Positions 45,953 to 57,293 of a DNA stretch of 64,000 bases are shown here, piece by piece; position 1 is the first letter of the stretch, and the number at the start of each line of letters is the position of its first letter. This DNA comes from Phanerodontia chrysosporium (lineage: Eukaryota > Basidiomycota > Agaricomycetes > Polyporales > Phanerochaetaceae): NCBI GenBank assembly GCA_001910725.1, contig MJGA01000001.1:2576168-2640167 (forward strand), read 5' to 3'. The notes beneath the pieces were generated by a model. It was given only the letters and a program-made list of their open reading frames with translations, was not told where the DNA came from and made no database searches. A program made the translations under genes and the position numbers.

Positions 45953-48199
45953 ATGGCTTCCAGTGCATCATTCACCACGATGTTGACGTCGCAAGTTTCA
46001 ATTGCGAAACTTACCACTCTTCCCACTTCCTACTACGCCCTTCTGGCTACAATTGCATTGCTTGCCCTGCTCTTTGCACGTCGGACGCAGCAACCGACTC
46101 CCCCTGGCCCTCGCGGACTGCCCATCATTGGCAATGTCGCAGAGCTCTCAGGCGGGTTCGAATGGATCCGGTTTGGGACCACTCTGAGGAAGCAATTCGG
46201 TGCGTAAGCGCGGCATGTAGACCAACGCGAATCTAATTGGTGTTGTCGACAGGCGATGTCTTGGGCTTCAAGGTCTTGAACAATAGGATTCTGGTTTTGA
46301 ATACCGCGAAAGCCGCCAAGGAATTCATGGACAAGCGGGCTAGCAAGTACTCGAGTCGGCCCGTCCTGACGGTCATTGGCGAGCTGATGGGCCTCGATCA
46401 GGTTCGAATCTACATTTATCATGCGAGATAAGTATACTAACAGGTCATTCTCGCAGGCCATGCCACTCATCCCATATGGAGCGGAGTGGAGAGCTTGCCG
46501 TAAATTAGAGCACGTCGCTCTGAACCAGTCTGCGGTGAAGCAGTACCGCCCTGTGATTGAACACCATGCTGCTCAGCTTGCTCTCGACATCTTACAAGAA
46601 CCCGATAAATTCTTGACACACACACGGCTGTCAGTGCGGCTTTCTGACTGCACATCTGCCAGCTGATCGTTCCCTCACAGGTGCACCACCAGGATTATTC
46701 TCGCAGTCACGTATGGCCTATCAGCGCGTGTCACAGCCACTGAGGTACGCCATTTCGGGCTGTGCTGAAGGATGCTCTCTCTGATATGGCGGACAGTACA
46801 TCTCTCTCGCCGAGGAGGTCATGCGGATCGTCACGATATACCTGCGTCCTTTCGCGCACCTGTGCGATGTCATGCCAGTCCGTACGTACCATAGCACTGT
46901 GTTTGTCCGCTTGGCTCGCTGACTAGCACAGTGAAACATCTCCCGTCCTGGATCCCTTTCCGGCGCGAGGCCGAATACGGGCGACGCCTCTTCGAATCTT
47001 TTGTCTCCACGCCCTACGAGCGGACTAAGCAGGCTTTTGTGCGTCTTTCCTATATTACTCTTTGAAGGTGAGCTGATGCCATTGAAGGCTAAGGGCGACG
47101 CGGAGCCCTCCCTCATACGGGATATTCTGGCGAGTATGCCACAGGACTCGTTGACTCCGGAGGTCGAGCATCGAGTCAAATGGACCGCAGGTGAGTTCGC
47201 ATTGCTTGCGTGTGGCTTCGGCTATACTCATGGTCAACAGGATCTATGTTTGCAGGTACGTTGCGGCCGGGTATGTATGAGTACAAGTGCTCACCATTAT
47301 ACCTTCGCCACAGCCGGTGGAGAGTCCGTACGTCACGTCTGCGGCCGCCCACGCCTGAGTCCTTTTGACATCGCATAACGTAGACATTCGGCACCATCGG
47401 GGTGTTCATGATGGCCATGGCCCTGCACCCCGACAAGCAAGCCCGTGCGCAGGAAGAGGTCGACTCTGCGGTCGGAACAGACCGTCTGCCTACCATGGAC
47501 GACAAAGCCCGCCTGCCTTACGTCTACGCAGTCGTCCAGGAGGCCATGCGCTGGCACCCCATGCTGCCGCTTAGTGCGTACAGCCCCTGAGCCGTGTCAG
47601 GCATGTCACTGACCCCCACCAGGCCTCCCGCGCCGCGCCGAGGTCGACGACGAGTACGACGGCTACTACATCGCCAAGGACACCACGGTCTGTGCCAACT
47701 TATGGTACGTCTACCCTACCAACACGATGAGTGTGGGCGCTTTACTGACAGGATGCAGGGCCATGGGCATGGAGCCGAATGTGAAGTACCCGCCAGAGCA
47801 GTTCATCCCCGAACGGTTCCTGGACGCGGAGCACCCGACTCCGAATCCCAATACGTGGGCCTTCGGGTTCGGCAGGCGGTGAGCAGATTCATCCCCGCAG
47901 CTACGTTTAGAGAACCTTACCTTATTGTTTTCTAGCATTTGTCCTGGAAAGGCGCTGGCAGAGGAGTCACTCTTCGTCCTGATGTCGACGCTGCTCGCGA
48001 TGTTCGAGATCTGCGCGCCGCCCGAGGGAATCAAGCCTGAGTTCGAGTCGCGTGTCGTCAGGTGGGTGCTATCCGACTTTGCTCGGGCTGCTCGCAGCTC
48101 ACGGTGCGGTCCAGCCTGCCGAAGCCGTTCAAGTGCATCTTCCGCCTCCGTTCGCCTGAGAAGGCGGATATGCTGCGTGCGGTCGTCGCTACGCAGTGA
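45953..48199 (+). CDS. Cytochrome P450 monooxygenase
   Basis: This is a microsomal P450. The start is the ATG at 45953, with an N-terminal anchor '[20 protein letters not shown]' and Pro-rich hinge '[14 protein letters not shown]'. The C-helix region is '[16 protein letters not shown]', the I-helix is built across exons as '[20 protein letters not shown]', the ExxR motif is '[14 protein letters not shown]', and the haem loop is '[20 protein letters not shown]' with the Cys ligand. The last intron (donor GTCAGG near 48058) leads to '[20 protein letters not shown]' and the TGA at 48197. About twelve short introns are present and the frames are clean. It resembles basidiomycete P450s annotated as sterigmatocystin-type oxidoreductases. 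Its position beside the cyclase suggests it oxidises the terpene product. Confidence 0.9.
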
Positions 48200-49090
48200 G
48201 CGTCCGTCGGACTGCTGGTCTACCGTAGAGTTTGACACGGGTATCGTATCGACAGGGATTGTGTGCGCGGATTGAATTGTATCGTGAGAGGAATAGATGC
48301 ATACGTTACGAAGACGCGACATCGATATATCTAAGACCAGCCAGCCTACTACGACATGTGTCAGTAAGCATGATACATGCACGCAATAAGGAATCACATA
48401 ACACTAGGCGTCGTCGAAGTCTGCAGAGTGTAGGCCTTGGGATACTGTGGATTTGGGAATAGTGGCGCGTTTGACCTCTCTGTAATGCTCTTATGATACG
48501 AGGAGTAAGATCCTGTTTCCTCTCCGCTGGCAGATTGCAGCTGTTCATCGGGCGATCGGGCGTCGTCAATCTGCTTTCAGCGAGACAAACCTGCCAGATC
48601 ACAGTGCGAAGACTTGGACCAGACCGCGGCCCAACAACGAAACACACTTTTCTTGGCGACAAGAGGGGTGATGGTACAATCAGCCAATTGCCGCGTCGCG
48701 TCTCCGCAATGCCAGTCGCTCCTTCGCGCTACTAACTCTCATTTACACATCACTCACCTATCGATCGCTATGTTCGTCTTCCAGTCTGATCCCATGCGAA
48801 TCCATGCGACCATCCCCGAGGCCAAATCTAAGAATTGACCAGCCCTTGCAATGTGACTACCCTTCGTACACTTTATGACCGGAATAGCAACGACGTGTAC
48901 CATGCCTATCACGAATGAGCGAGCCGAAAGGCAATACATACCGTTCTATCGCAGCTGAGATTGATTGTTGAAAAGCCGCCCAACATTGCTACATGAAGTA
49001 CAGCATGCTAGAGATTATCGAGAGAATGTATATGCAGTGATCAAGGTAGGTAATACAGCCCAGCGCAAAGCCGAATTTAAGCGGGCGCCC
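48200..49090. other. Intergenic, no gene recognised
   Basis: This stretch lies between the P450 3' end and the RPC1 fragment 3' end (convergent). No coding sequence is supported. Confidence 0.35.
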
Positions 49091-50526
<1,436 letters not shown>

Positions 50527-51442
50527 CACATCTACATCTGCGGTAGACAAACATGACACCTACGCTGATCGTCCTTGGCTGCCAGCTGGCTCGTCATGAC
50601 CTTGTACCAGCATGTCGGTGCTGCGAAGCCGTTCCTCTCGAATGTCTTCCTAAAGTGGATAATGTCCTCTTCGGACATGTACTGTGGCCTCGGCGCTGCG
50701 TAATCCTCCAGCAGGTTCTTCTTGAGTGCCCCAGCTTCTATGAGCCGCGTCTTCCAGTCCGTTGGGTCGTGAGGATACAGCAGGCTGATGAACGAGTCCA
50801 TCTGGGAGCAGTATCGGTCTCAAGGGCTACGTGTAGGCGCAGAACACTCACATGCTCCTGGATCACGATGTGCGCGTCGGGCTCGCTAAAGAAGAGCCAG
50901 TAGCCACACTTCACCTGCCCATACTCTGCCTTTTGCAGCTCCAAGAACGTTTCGAACTCCATCGGAGGGACGACCGGAAGGAACGGCGTGGCGAGGAAGA
51001 CGTATGCGAGGCAGCGCTCGGGATAATGGCTCGCAAGGCGCGCGACAACAATGCAACCCCTGCGCACGGCGTCAGGACCACAGGCACCAAACAAAACCGA
51101 CAGCAGCACGCACCAGTCGTGGCCGACCGCGACGACCGCGCCGAGGCCTTCCGCATCGACAATGTCGACCATATCGCGGCACAGCGCGCAGGGCACATAT
51201 GCCGCGGGGTCCGTCGGCTTGTCGGTCGCACCGTAGCCAAGCATGTCCGGCGCGAGCACGCCGTACCCGCACGCCTGCAGCCGCGGCGCGAGCTGCCGCC
51301 AGTCCCGCGAGGTCGACGGGAAGCCGTGGCAGAGCAGCAGCGTCGGCTTCGCGGGCTGCGCCGGAGAGAAGTAGTAGTGATACCTCACCCCTCGCGAGGT
51401 GACGGTGTCCTTGGAGAGCCAGGAGTCCATGGGTGATACCAT
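50527..51442 (-). pseudogene. Epoxide hydrolase duplicate lacking its last exon
   Basis: This is a near copy of the gene at 40147-41334. The ATG at 51442, the oxyanion 'HGFPSTSRDW', the nucleophile 'GHDWCVLLS' and the lid Tyr block are intact through 'MTSQLAAKDDQ'. The copy stops inside the last intron: the donor and about 30 nt of intron are kept, then RPC1 sequence begins. The exon with the catalytic His ('DADHWFILSHADQ') is missing, so an active enzyme is not expected. Splicing from its donor to the nearest AG at the RPC1 side (about 56 nt) would be out of frame with RPC1. The TATA box and start region are duplicated, so it may still be transcribed. Confidence 0.85.
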
Positions 51443-51768
51443 GGCGGCATGGACCTTGACGCCGCATCTTTATAGGGATCTGCTTGCACCAGTGGGCTAG
51501 ACCGTTTCCCGCCTTCGACGCTTTGCAGATCGCGAGCACGCGCACAGAATGAGGGCAATGTGTCCGATGTCGGGCTACATTGGCGGTTTGGCAATCCTGC
51601 CGGGTGATAGGGCAGCCCAGGATGGATAGCTGGCACCGGGATGCTGCGGGAACCTGTACCTCGTCGAGCCACCAGTACACGCCACTTCCTCGTGGCGCCT
51701 GACCTTGGTAGTTTTCACATCGGCACCTTCCAATGTAGCCAATATTTTTCCGAACTGGGTGCAATTGG
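50527..51768. repeat. 1,242-bp segmental duplication, second copy
   Basis: This segment matches 40419-41660 in direct orientation. The left edge falls exactly at the RPC1 junction; the right edge is after GTGCAATTGG. Substitutions are scattered, including in coding sequence, so it is recent but not brand new. Confidence 0.9.
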
Positions 51769-52720
51769 ATGCCTTCTCGTAAAGAAAATCTGTATTTGCA
51801 GATTTAGATCGGAGTTCGAATGTTTGAGATCTGCTCTAGCTTGAGGCCGTTGCAGACTCATCGGCGACCGACGTAGACGCGCGGCGGAGGGCGTCCGCCA
51901 AGCGCATGTTGACAGCAAACGCCTTTGAGACGCTGAACGGACGACGAGGATTGGTTGAAGGCGCATCAAATCCGTCTGCAACGTTTAGATTTCGTCTGGA
52001 AGGAAGGGCCCTAAATTTTTTTCTGCAACGCACCGAGAGCTCGGCGTTTTCACTCTCCGATCACATGCTGGACGTGGCGCTTGCGTTTTCAACTGAAATC
52101 TGTTCTGTCAAGCGCTACAGATGCTTACGGGAAGGCATGATTAGTGTTGTGGAAGAAAGTCAGGTGTAACTTACTGTCTGTAAGAAAGTCGGTAAGTTAC
52201 TGGTAACTTACATTACTTACAGCGGCACCCTGAACAGAGGTGTAAGTAAGTGTCGGAAAGTCACGATGCGCATGGCCCTTCGATCGAGTGCTCCAAGGAC
52301 AGAATGTGCCAGTTTAAGCAGCACCCATAGAGTAGGCCTTAAGCTGATGAACACTGTAGTGGTTCATCGTGAGGGTGAATATAGCCTGTCATGTCATTCT
52401 CAAGGCTCGAAACCCTAACGGCCTTGGTGTACATGCCTGTGGTACTAGCCAAGCTGCCTGAGCCTTCCTGAGACGTGCGGCACTCCAGTAAATATGTACG
52501 TAACCCTTGCGCCGTCTTAGCCTGTGTCTCACGTCAATAACTTGAGGCCGCCCATCGCCTCTCGGTCCCGCCTCCGCTAAGTTGCTCCTGGTCCAACTCC
52601 CTCAGCTGAGCAAACTCGTGCCCCGTAAGGCAGATTTAGTCCTCATTTATCAGTAGGCCCGCCATGACCAATATATTATTGATGCTCCTTTTTCTTTTTG
52701 GCATGGCGGTGTGGGTTTAC
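51769..52720. other. Repeat-like accessory stretch, no gene recognised
   Basis: A minus-strand ORF at 51836-52033 contains 'SVSKAFAVNMRLADALRRAS', not recognised. Around 52165-52245 the words GTAACTTAC and GTAAGTTAC recur, including a 20-nt palindrome at 52192-52211 (two 9-nt arms around TG). This may be an eroded mobile element. Confidence 0.3.
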
Positions 52721-53331
52721 TGACAACTTACTATCACAAAAATGCGCTGCCCTAGCGCCTATACACCAAACCAACCAGCAATACTCACTGGCAAAGGTTT
52801 ACTTGGACTACAAAAGGTGTAGCCAAGCTTGAAGACGAGGTATAGAGACTAGAGAGGTGAGATGCGATGAGATTGAAGCTGGGGAGGCACCCCCAGCCCT
52901 CAGGGTTTATATACATGTGCACCAGGTCCCCAGGGACCGGTGTTCAGGGTCCTAGCTATCTAATACCTACTATGCTATTGGCTAGTGCCCTACAGGCATT
53001 CCTACATTCTCCTACACGTTCCTAAATGTTCCTACGATGTCCCAGAAACCTCCAGAACGTTCCAGCACTGTCCGGACCTGTCCAGAGACCTCCAGGACTT
53101 TCTAGTCCATTCCGGAGTGTCTCGGCGCTTCCAGACCCTTGCCTGCTTCTAGACCTTCGACCATGTGACCCTGGGATACCGCACGTGTGCGCATCACGTG
53201 ACCGCCGTATCACGTGACCAGCCCCGAGCCTAGGGCTGTCACTCCAGCGCTTCTGCATGTCACAGTTCGGAGTAATCGCTTCTGTCACCTGCTGCCCCTA
53301 ACCCTAAGGGTTGAGACGAAAAACTGTGACA
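52721..53331 (-). repeat. 3' LTR of retroelement A (left limit approximate)
   Basis: On the minus strand a purine-rich tract GGGGGTAA is followed by TGTCACAG at 53331, the same arrangement as in element B. A TATA box (GTATATAAACC, minus strand) lies at 52904-52914. The 5' LTR is beyond the window, so the distal end near 52721 (...GTTGTCA) is a guess. Confidence 0.5.
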
Positions 53332-53366
53332 TTACCCCCAATTCTAGCTGAACCTCCTGGTGAAGC

Positions 53367-54016
53367 CTAAACGCCAGTGGAGCCAAAACCATTGCTGCTG
53401 CGAATGGTTGAGTCGAGGCGAGAAACCGGAGTTGGTTCGGCATAGGATATTCTTTCGAGCACGAGTTGAGCGACACGATCACCCTTGTGGAAAGTAAAGG
53501 TGTCGGGCGAGTTGTTGATGAGTAGAATTTTGAGCTCTCCTCGATAATCTCGGTCAATAACGCCTGCTCCTATGTCGATGCCTCTGAGGCTAAGGCCACT
53601 CCGTGGTGCGACTCGAGCGTAGGTACCTGGTGGAGTACACATTCGAAGGCCAGTTGGCGCTAGCTTGCGATCATGGGGCTTGAGCGTAAGGTCTTCCGTG
53701 ATGAAAAGATCCAACCCTGCGCTTTCTGGCGAGCCACGTGAGGGGAGTTTTGCGTCCTTGTTCATGAGCTCAACCTCGAACTGGTCGTCTGCTCCCCAAG
53801 ATTGGAGTAGCGCGAGTTCGCGCACGAAAAACTCATCCTCCTCGTCGTGGTGGCGTTGCAGAAGGGAAATTGCCTTTGGCGCATTTGGGTATTTCTTGTG
53901 GAATTGTTTGACCTTCGCCATAGCGTGCTTAAGATTGGGCAAGTATTCCCATGTGTCGCTATGCTCGTCGTAGCCTCTCCACCGTACTCGGTACATGACA
54001 CGGCCTTTAGAGTCTG
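53367..54016 (-). CDS. Retroelement A: chromodomain joined to a dUTPase domain (3' end of pol)
   Basis: This is the C-terminal part of the element A polyprotein, cut off from the rest by element B. It reads 'DSKGRVMYRVRWRGYDEHSD' and 'TWEYLPNLKHAMAKVKQFHK' (chromodomain, aromatic cage Tyr/Trp visible). After a linker of about 50 aa comes a full trimeric-type dUTPase: motif 1 'ESAGLDLF', motif 2 'APRSGLSLRG', motif 3 'GAGVIDRDYRGE', motif 4 'KGDRVAQLVLE' and motif 5 'RSSNGFGSTG'. The catalytic Asp in motif 3 is present. The ORF ends at 53367, just before the LTR. Upstream reading continues at 61706 on the minus strand. Confidence 0.85.
54012..54016. repeat. Target-site duplication GTCTG, left
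   Basis: GTCTG directly precedes the element B LTR (TGTCACGG at 54017) and is repeated directly after the other LTR at 61706-61710. Confidence 0.92.
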
Positions 54017-54711
54017 TGTCACGGATGTGACGGTGTCGCCCTATTTTTCGCCGATTTTTGGCCATTTTCCTCGATTAATCCAACGGGCGAGCAGCCCTCG
54101 CGCCGTCTGGAGTCCTAGCCGCCCACACTCAGCGCCTGGCCATTCAGCGCCAGCGCCCTGATGGCGCATCACCCCTAGACGCCAGCGCATCCCGCTGCGC
54201 GCTCAGACACTGCCCGGATCACCGGTCTGCCCTGCAACCGGTTCCCCGGATCGCCGAGGAGGCACTGTCATCCCTGATGACTCCCCTCGCCGAGACACGC
54301 CGAGCTGATCAGCCTGATGACACAGCCTCGGCCCGACGCAGCCTCGAAACACTGCCAGCTGACACAGCCTCGTGACATAGCCCCCGCACAGCCTCGCCGC
54401 GCAGCCCGCGTCGCAGCCTCGCTGGCTATGCTAAGCACTGCCCATCAGCTTAGGTAATCGTACAGCCTGCCCTGAACTCCTGTAGTATATATAGGTAGCA
54501 CCTCTCGCTCCTGTCCGTCATCTCGACCTCTTGGTCAATACGGACAGGTAAGCCCTCGCTTGTATAGTAGAATAGTCTGCTAATGTTAACTTGGTCAATA
54601 CGGACAGCTGAACAAGTTTGTTCGTCGCTGCGTGACTCGCTCCGCCGCGCCTCGTCGTCGACCTCCCCACTTGCCCTCCCTCGTGAAGCGTTGAGCCCTA
54701 GCTCCGCGACA
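54017..54711 (+). repeat. 5' LTR of element B
   Basis: It begins TGTCACGGATGTGACGG and ends CTCCGCGACA. It contains repeated CAGCCTCG words (54310-54425) and a TATA run at 54486-54493. Downstream is a 17-nt direct repeat (TTGGTCAATACGGACAG at 54531-54547 and 54591-54607) whose 60-nt unit has the form of an intron. Confidence 0.93.
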
Positions 54712-54840
54712 TTAGGTCGAGATCTTTTGGGTGCCCTAGGCATTTTTCCCTACCGCTCCCCCCACAATACCGTTTAAAAAAGTTTATCCCCACCGATTAA
54801 AGCGAGTACGTCGTAGTCGAGCAGCCCGCTCACTCCGTGC

Positions 54841-55554
54841 ATGTTGCTGAGGCTTGCATTTGCAGTGCCGAAAGACGTCCAGCTCAAGGACCACATCCCC
54901 CAGCGCATCTTCGACCGCCTCCAACGTCGCCGCGAGGCTGGTAACCCTGTCAAGTGGACGGACCGCAAAGTCAAGGCGGTCGTCAAGTACGTCTCCACGC
55001 TCCCGACGCCTCCGCCCTCCGTCCCCTCCATCAATTGGACCGCCGTCCGCGAAGCCCGTGAGGCCGAACAACGCGTAGGCAACCGCATCCGCGAGCAGCG
55101 CCAACGAGAGGCGCAAGAAGCCCAGGCCGCCGTAGCCGCCTCCTCCTCCAAGCTCAGTCTGGCAGAGCGCCTCAGCGCCGCCCCGACGTACGAGCCCATC
55201 GCCCGCAAGCCCATCGGCATCGATATCCCGAAGTACTCCCCTACCGACCTCGTCGGCATCTTCACGCCCAAGCTCGACGCCACCATCAAGCGTCTCAAGG
55301 CCGTCGAGGAAGTCGACCTGCTCCACATCGTCAACAGCGACCACGCCCACCACTTCCATCTCCTGCTCGAGCGACTTCGCCAGATCCGCGCCGAGCTCAG
55401 CCGCCTCGCCCCCACCACCACGTTTAAGGAGTGGCACCAATACGAGCTCGGTCTCGCTCAAATTGGTGACATTCCGTTCATCGGTTTAAGGCGAAACTTC
55501 CGCCGTATCGTAGGGCAGCTGAACATTGTGTACGAGGCTGGTTATTTTGATTAG
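54841..55554 (+). CDS. Element B: extra ORF upstream of gag, unknown
   Basis: This ORF of 237 codons lies between the 5' LTR and gag, a place usually without coding sequence in Ty3/gypsy elements. The protein starts MLLRLAFAVPKDVQLKDHIP and is charged and helical, with 'AEQRVGNRIREQRQREAQEA' as a coiled-coil stretch, then 'YSPTDLVGIFTPKLDATIK' and a C-terminus 'GQLNIVYEAGYFD'. No zinc knuckle or enzyme motif is seen. It could be an accessory protein, an N-terminal Gag piece cut off by a frameshift, or a captured fragment. Confidence 0.5.
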   Translation: MLLRLAFAVPKDVQLKDHIPQRIFDRLQRRREAGNPVKWTDRKVKAVVKYVSTLPTPPPSVPSINWTAVREAREAEQRVGNRIREQRQREAQEAQAAVAASSSKLSLAERLSAAPTYEPIARKPIGIDIPKYSPTDLVGIFTPKLDATIKRLKAVEEVDLLHIVNSDHAHHFHLLLERLRQIRAELSRLAPTTTFKEWHQYELGLAQIGDIPFIGLRRNFRRIVGQLNIVYEAGYFD

Positions 55555-55983
55555 TTTATAAAATACATCTTCTGTCGCTCTGGATTTCGACTGTTCGAAT
55601 TGTCCGCACTTCTTCGGGCGAACCACAGAGAACGGCGTCACTCTTCCCGCCGATCTCCACGTCGAGGAAAACAACGGGTCTCGAGAAGCCAGGGAGTGCA
55701 GTCAGCAGCCCTGCCCTTATCGAGAGACTGCCCCTCCGCTACTCCCGGTTCCGCCTAGCGACCGAGAGACACAGTTCGAACGCCCTCATTTCGCGCAACG
55801 GCTAGAATTCGCCCGCGCCTCTGCCACTACTCCGAATACTCCCGATCACAGTCCCCCGGACAGCAGCCACCACTCGTCTCCCGAGACATCACTCGGCTCC
55901 GTCCTCTCCGATCACGAACCAGTTCCCTCGCCCTCGATCTCTCCCGCGCTCACTCAGGAGCCAATACTCCCCGTCCTCCCAAT

Positions 55984-57234
55984 ATGTCCAGCACTCCCGG
56001 TGGAGCGCCGCCCGGTCCGGCGCCTCCCGACCCCGTTTCTGCTGCGCTCCTGCAAATGGCCCAGGCAATGACGCAGCTCACCAACACGGTCAACACTCTG
56101 GCCCAGGCCATCGGTAACAATCACACAACGGTCAACGCCACGGTTAACGCGAACAAGGAGCTGCCCTTCGTCGAGAAGCCCGTCCCGTTCAAAGGAAAAG
56201 GTTCGGACACGGCCCGTCTCTTCCGTGCCGCCTATCGCATCTACGCCGACGGGCAGCCGGAGAAATTCGGCAAGCGCGACGTCAACGGTAACCTCGAACG
56301 GGACGCAAACACCGGCAAGATCTTGGTAGACGGCCAGAAGTGGATCGTTGGCGCCCTCTCCTTCATGCAGGACGAAGCCGCTGAATGGGCACGGCAGTAC
56401 ATCGAGCAAGCGGCAGACGGCACTCAGTTGTTCGGAGGTTCCCGCACCCAATTCTGGGAGGCTTTCAAGAACCGGTTCGAGCCCATGGACGAGAAGGCCG
56501 AGGCCCTCAGCAAGCTGCAGGCATGCACGCAAGGCAACCGTCGGTTCGCGGAGTTCTTTGCGGAATTCCAAGCCCTCGCCGGCCGCACGAAGCTCACCCC
56601 GGAAGACCTGGCAGCCCGGCTACGGACGAAGTTTAATAAGGACTACCTCGAGCGGATCTCGTACATGGTCAACCCCGCTACCGGCAAAGGCCCCGAGACG
56701 TACGACGAGCTCAAGAACGCGGGTTTCGCCGTCGACCGGTCGAAGGACAAGCTCTCGCAAGACCTCCTGGCACAGCAAGGCAAGACGTCCTCGTCTCCGG
56801 CTAGCTCGTCGGCGCGCGCCTTCCGCGACCCGAACGCGATGGACATCGACGCCGCGAACATCGACGAGCTGTTTAAGGGTCTCACCGGCACGGATCTCAA
56901 GCGCCAGTTCGACGCTGTCATGAAGGATCGCTGCAAGGTCTGCGGCTCGAAGTCCCACAAGTCCACGGACCCCGTTCACCGCGACTCGGTTTGCAACCAT
57001 TGCGGCAAGAAGGGTCACTGGTCCCGCGTCTGTCGCGCTCGCCTCGAGGGCAAGCCGAGAACCGCCCCCGCTACCGCCGCCGTCCGCGCCTCGTCTTCGG
57101 ATACCTCGCCACAGGACTCCTTGTCTCCGGCCTCCTCGTCTTCTGGCAGCTCGTCTGACGACCAAGCCGCCGCGATCGCCGCCCTCCGTGACCAGCTGGC
57201 TCTGATACAAAAGCAGCTCGGGGGTTTTGCTTAA
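55984..57234 (+). CDS. gag: Element B: Gag (capsid-nucleocapsid)
   Basis: A single open frame of 416 codons. The capsid-like helical region includes 'VPFKGKGSDTARLFRAAYRI', 'AAEWARQYIEQAADGTQLFG' and 'FWEAFKNRFEPMDEKAEALS', as in Ty3/gypsy retrotransposon Gag. The nucleocapsid has a CCHC zinc knuckle, 'CNHCGKKGHWSRVC', preceded by a second Cys/His cluster 'CKVCGSKSHKSTDPVHRDSVC'-like arrangement near 56934-56995. A Ser-rich tail follows. It ends TAA at 57232; pol resumes in another frame at 57294. Confidence 0.88.
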   Translation: MSSTPGGAPPGPAPPDPVSAALLQMAQAMTQLTNTVNTLAQAIGNNHTTVNATVNANKELPFVEKPVPFKGKGSDTARLFRAAYRIYADGQPEKFGKRDVNGNLERDANTGKILVDGQKWIVGALSFMQDEAAEWARQYIEQAADGTQLFGGSRTQFWEAFKNRFEPMDEKAEALSKLQACTQGNRRFAEFFAEFQALAGRTKLTPEDLAARLRTKFNKDYLERISYMVNPATGKGPETYDELKNAGFAVDRSKDKLSQDLLAQQGKTSSSPASSSARAFRDPNAMDIDAANIDELFKGLTGTDLKRQFDAVMKDRCKVCGSKSHKSTDPVHRDSVCNHCGKKGHWSRVCRARLEGKPRTAPATAAVRASSSDTSPQDSLSPASSSSGSSSDDQAAAIAALRDQLALIQKQLGGFA

Positions 57235-57293
57235 GGGGCCGGAGTGACGCCGCATCGTCGGTCCCCGTTTCGTCAAGCCCGGATTCAACTCCG

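Noticed and set aside
46147..46410. GGTTCGAAT words resembling a tRNA B box
   Set aside because: They lie in P450 exons, with no matching A box or cloverleaf nearby. No tRNA was found in the window.
53296..53311. Telomere-like CCCTAACCCTAAGGG next to retroelements
   Set aside because: There are only two repeat units, and they lie inside the presumed LTR of element A. No longer array is seen, so this is not evidence for a chromosome end.
54784..55461. Long minus-strand ORFs (over 200 codons) opposite the element B leader ORF
   Set aside because: They are mirror frames of the GC-rich plus-strand ORF; their translations are low-complexity and lack motifs.
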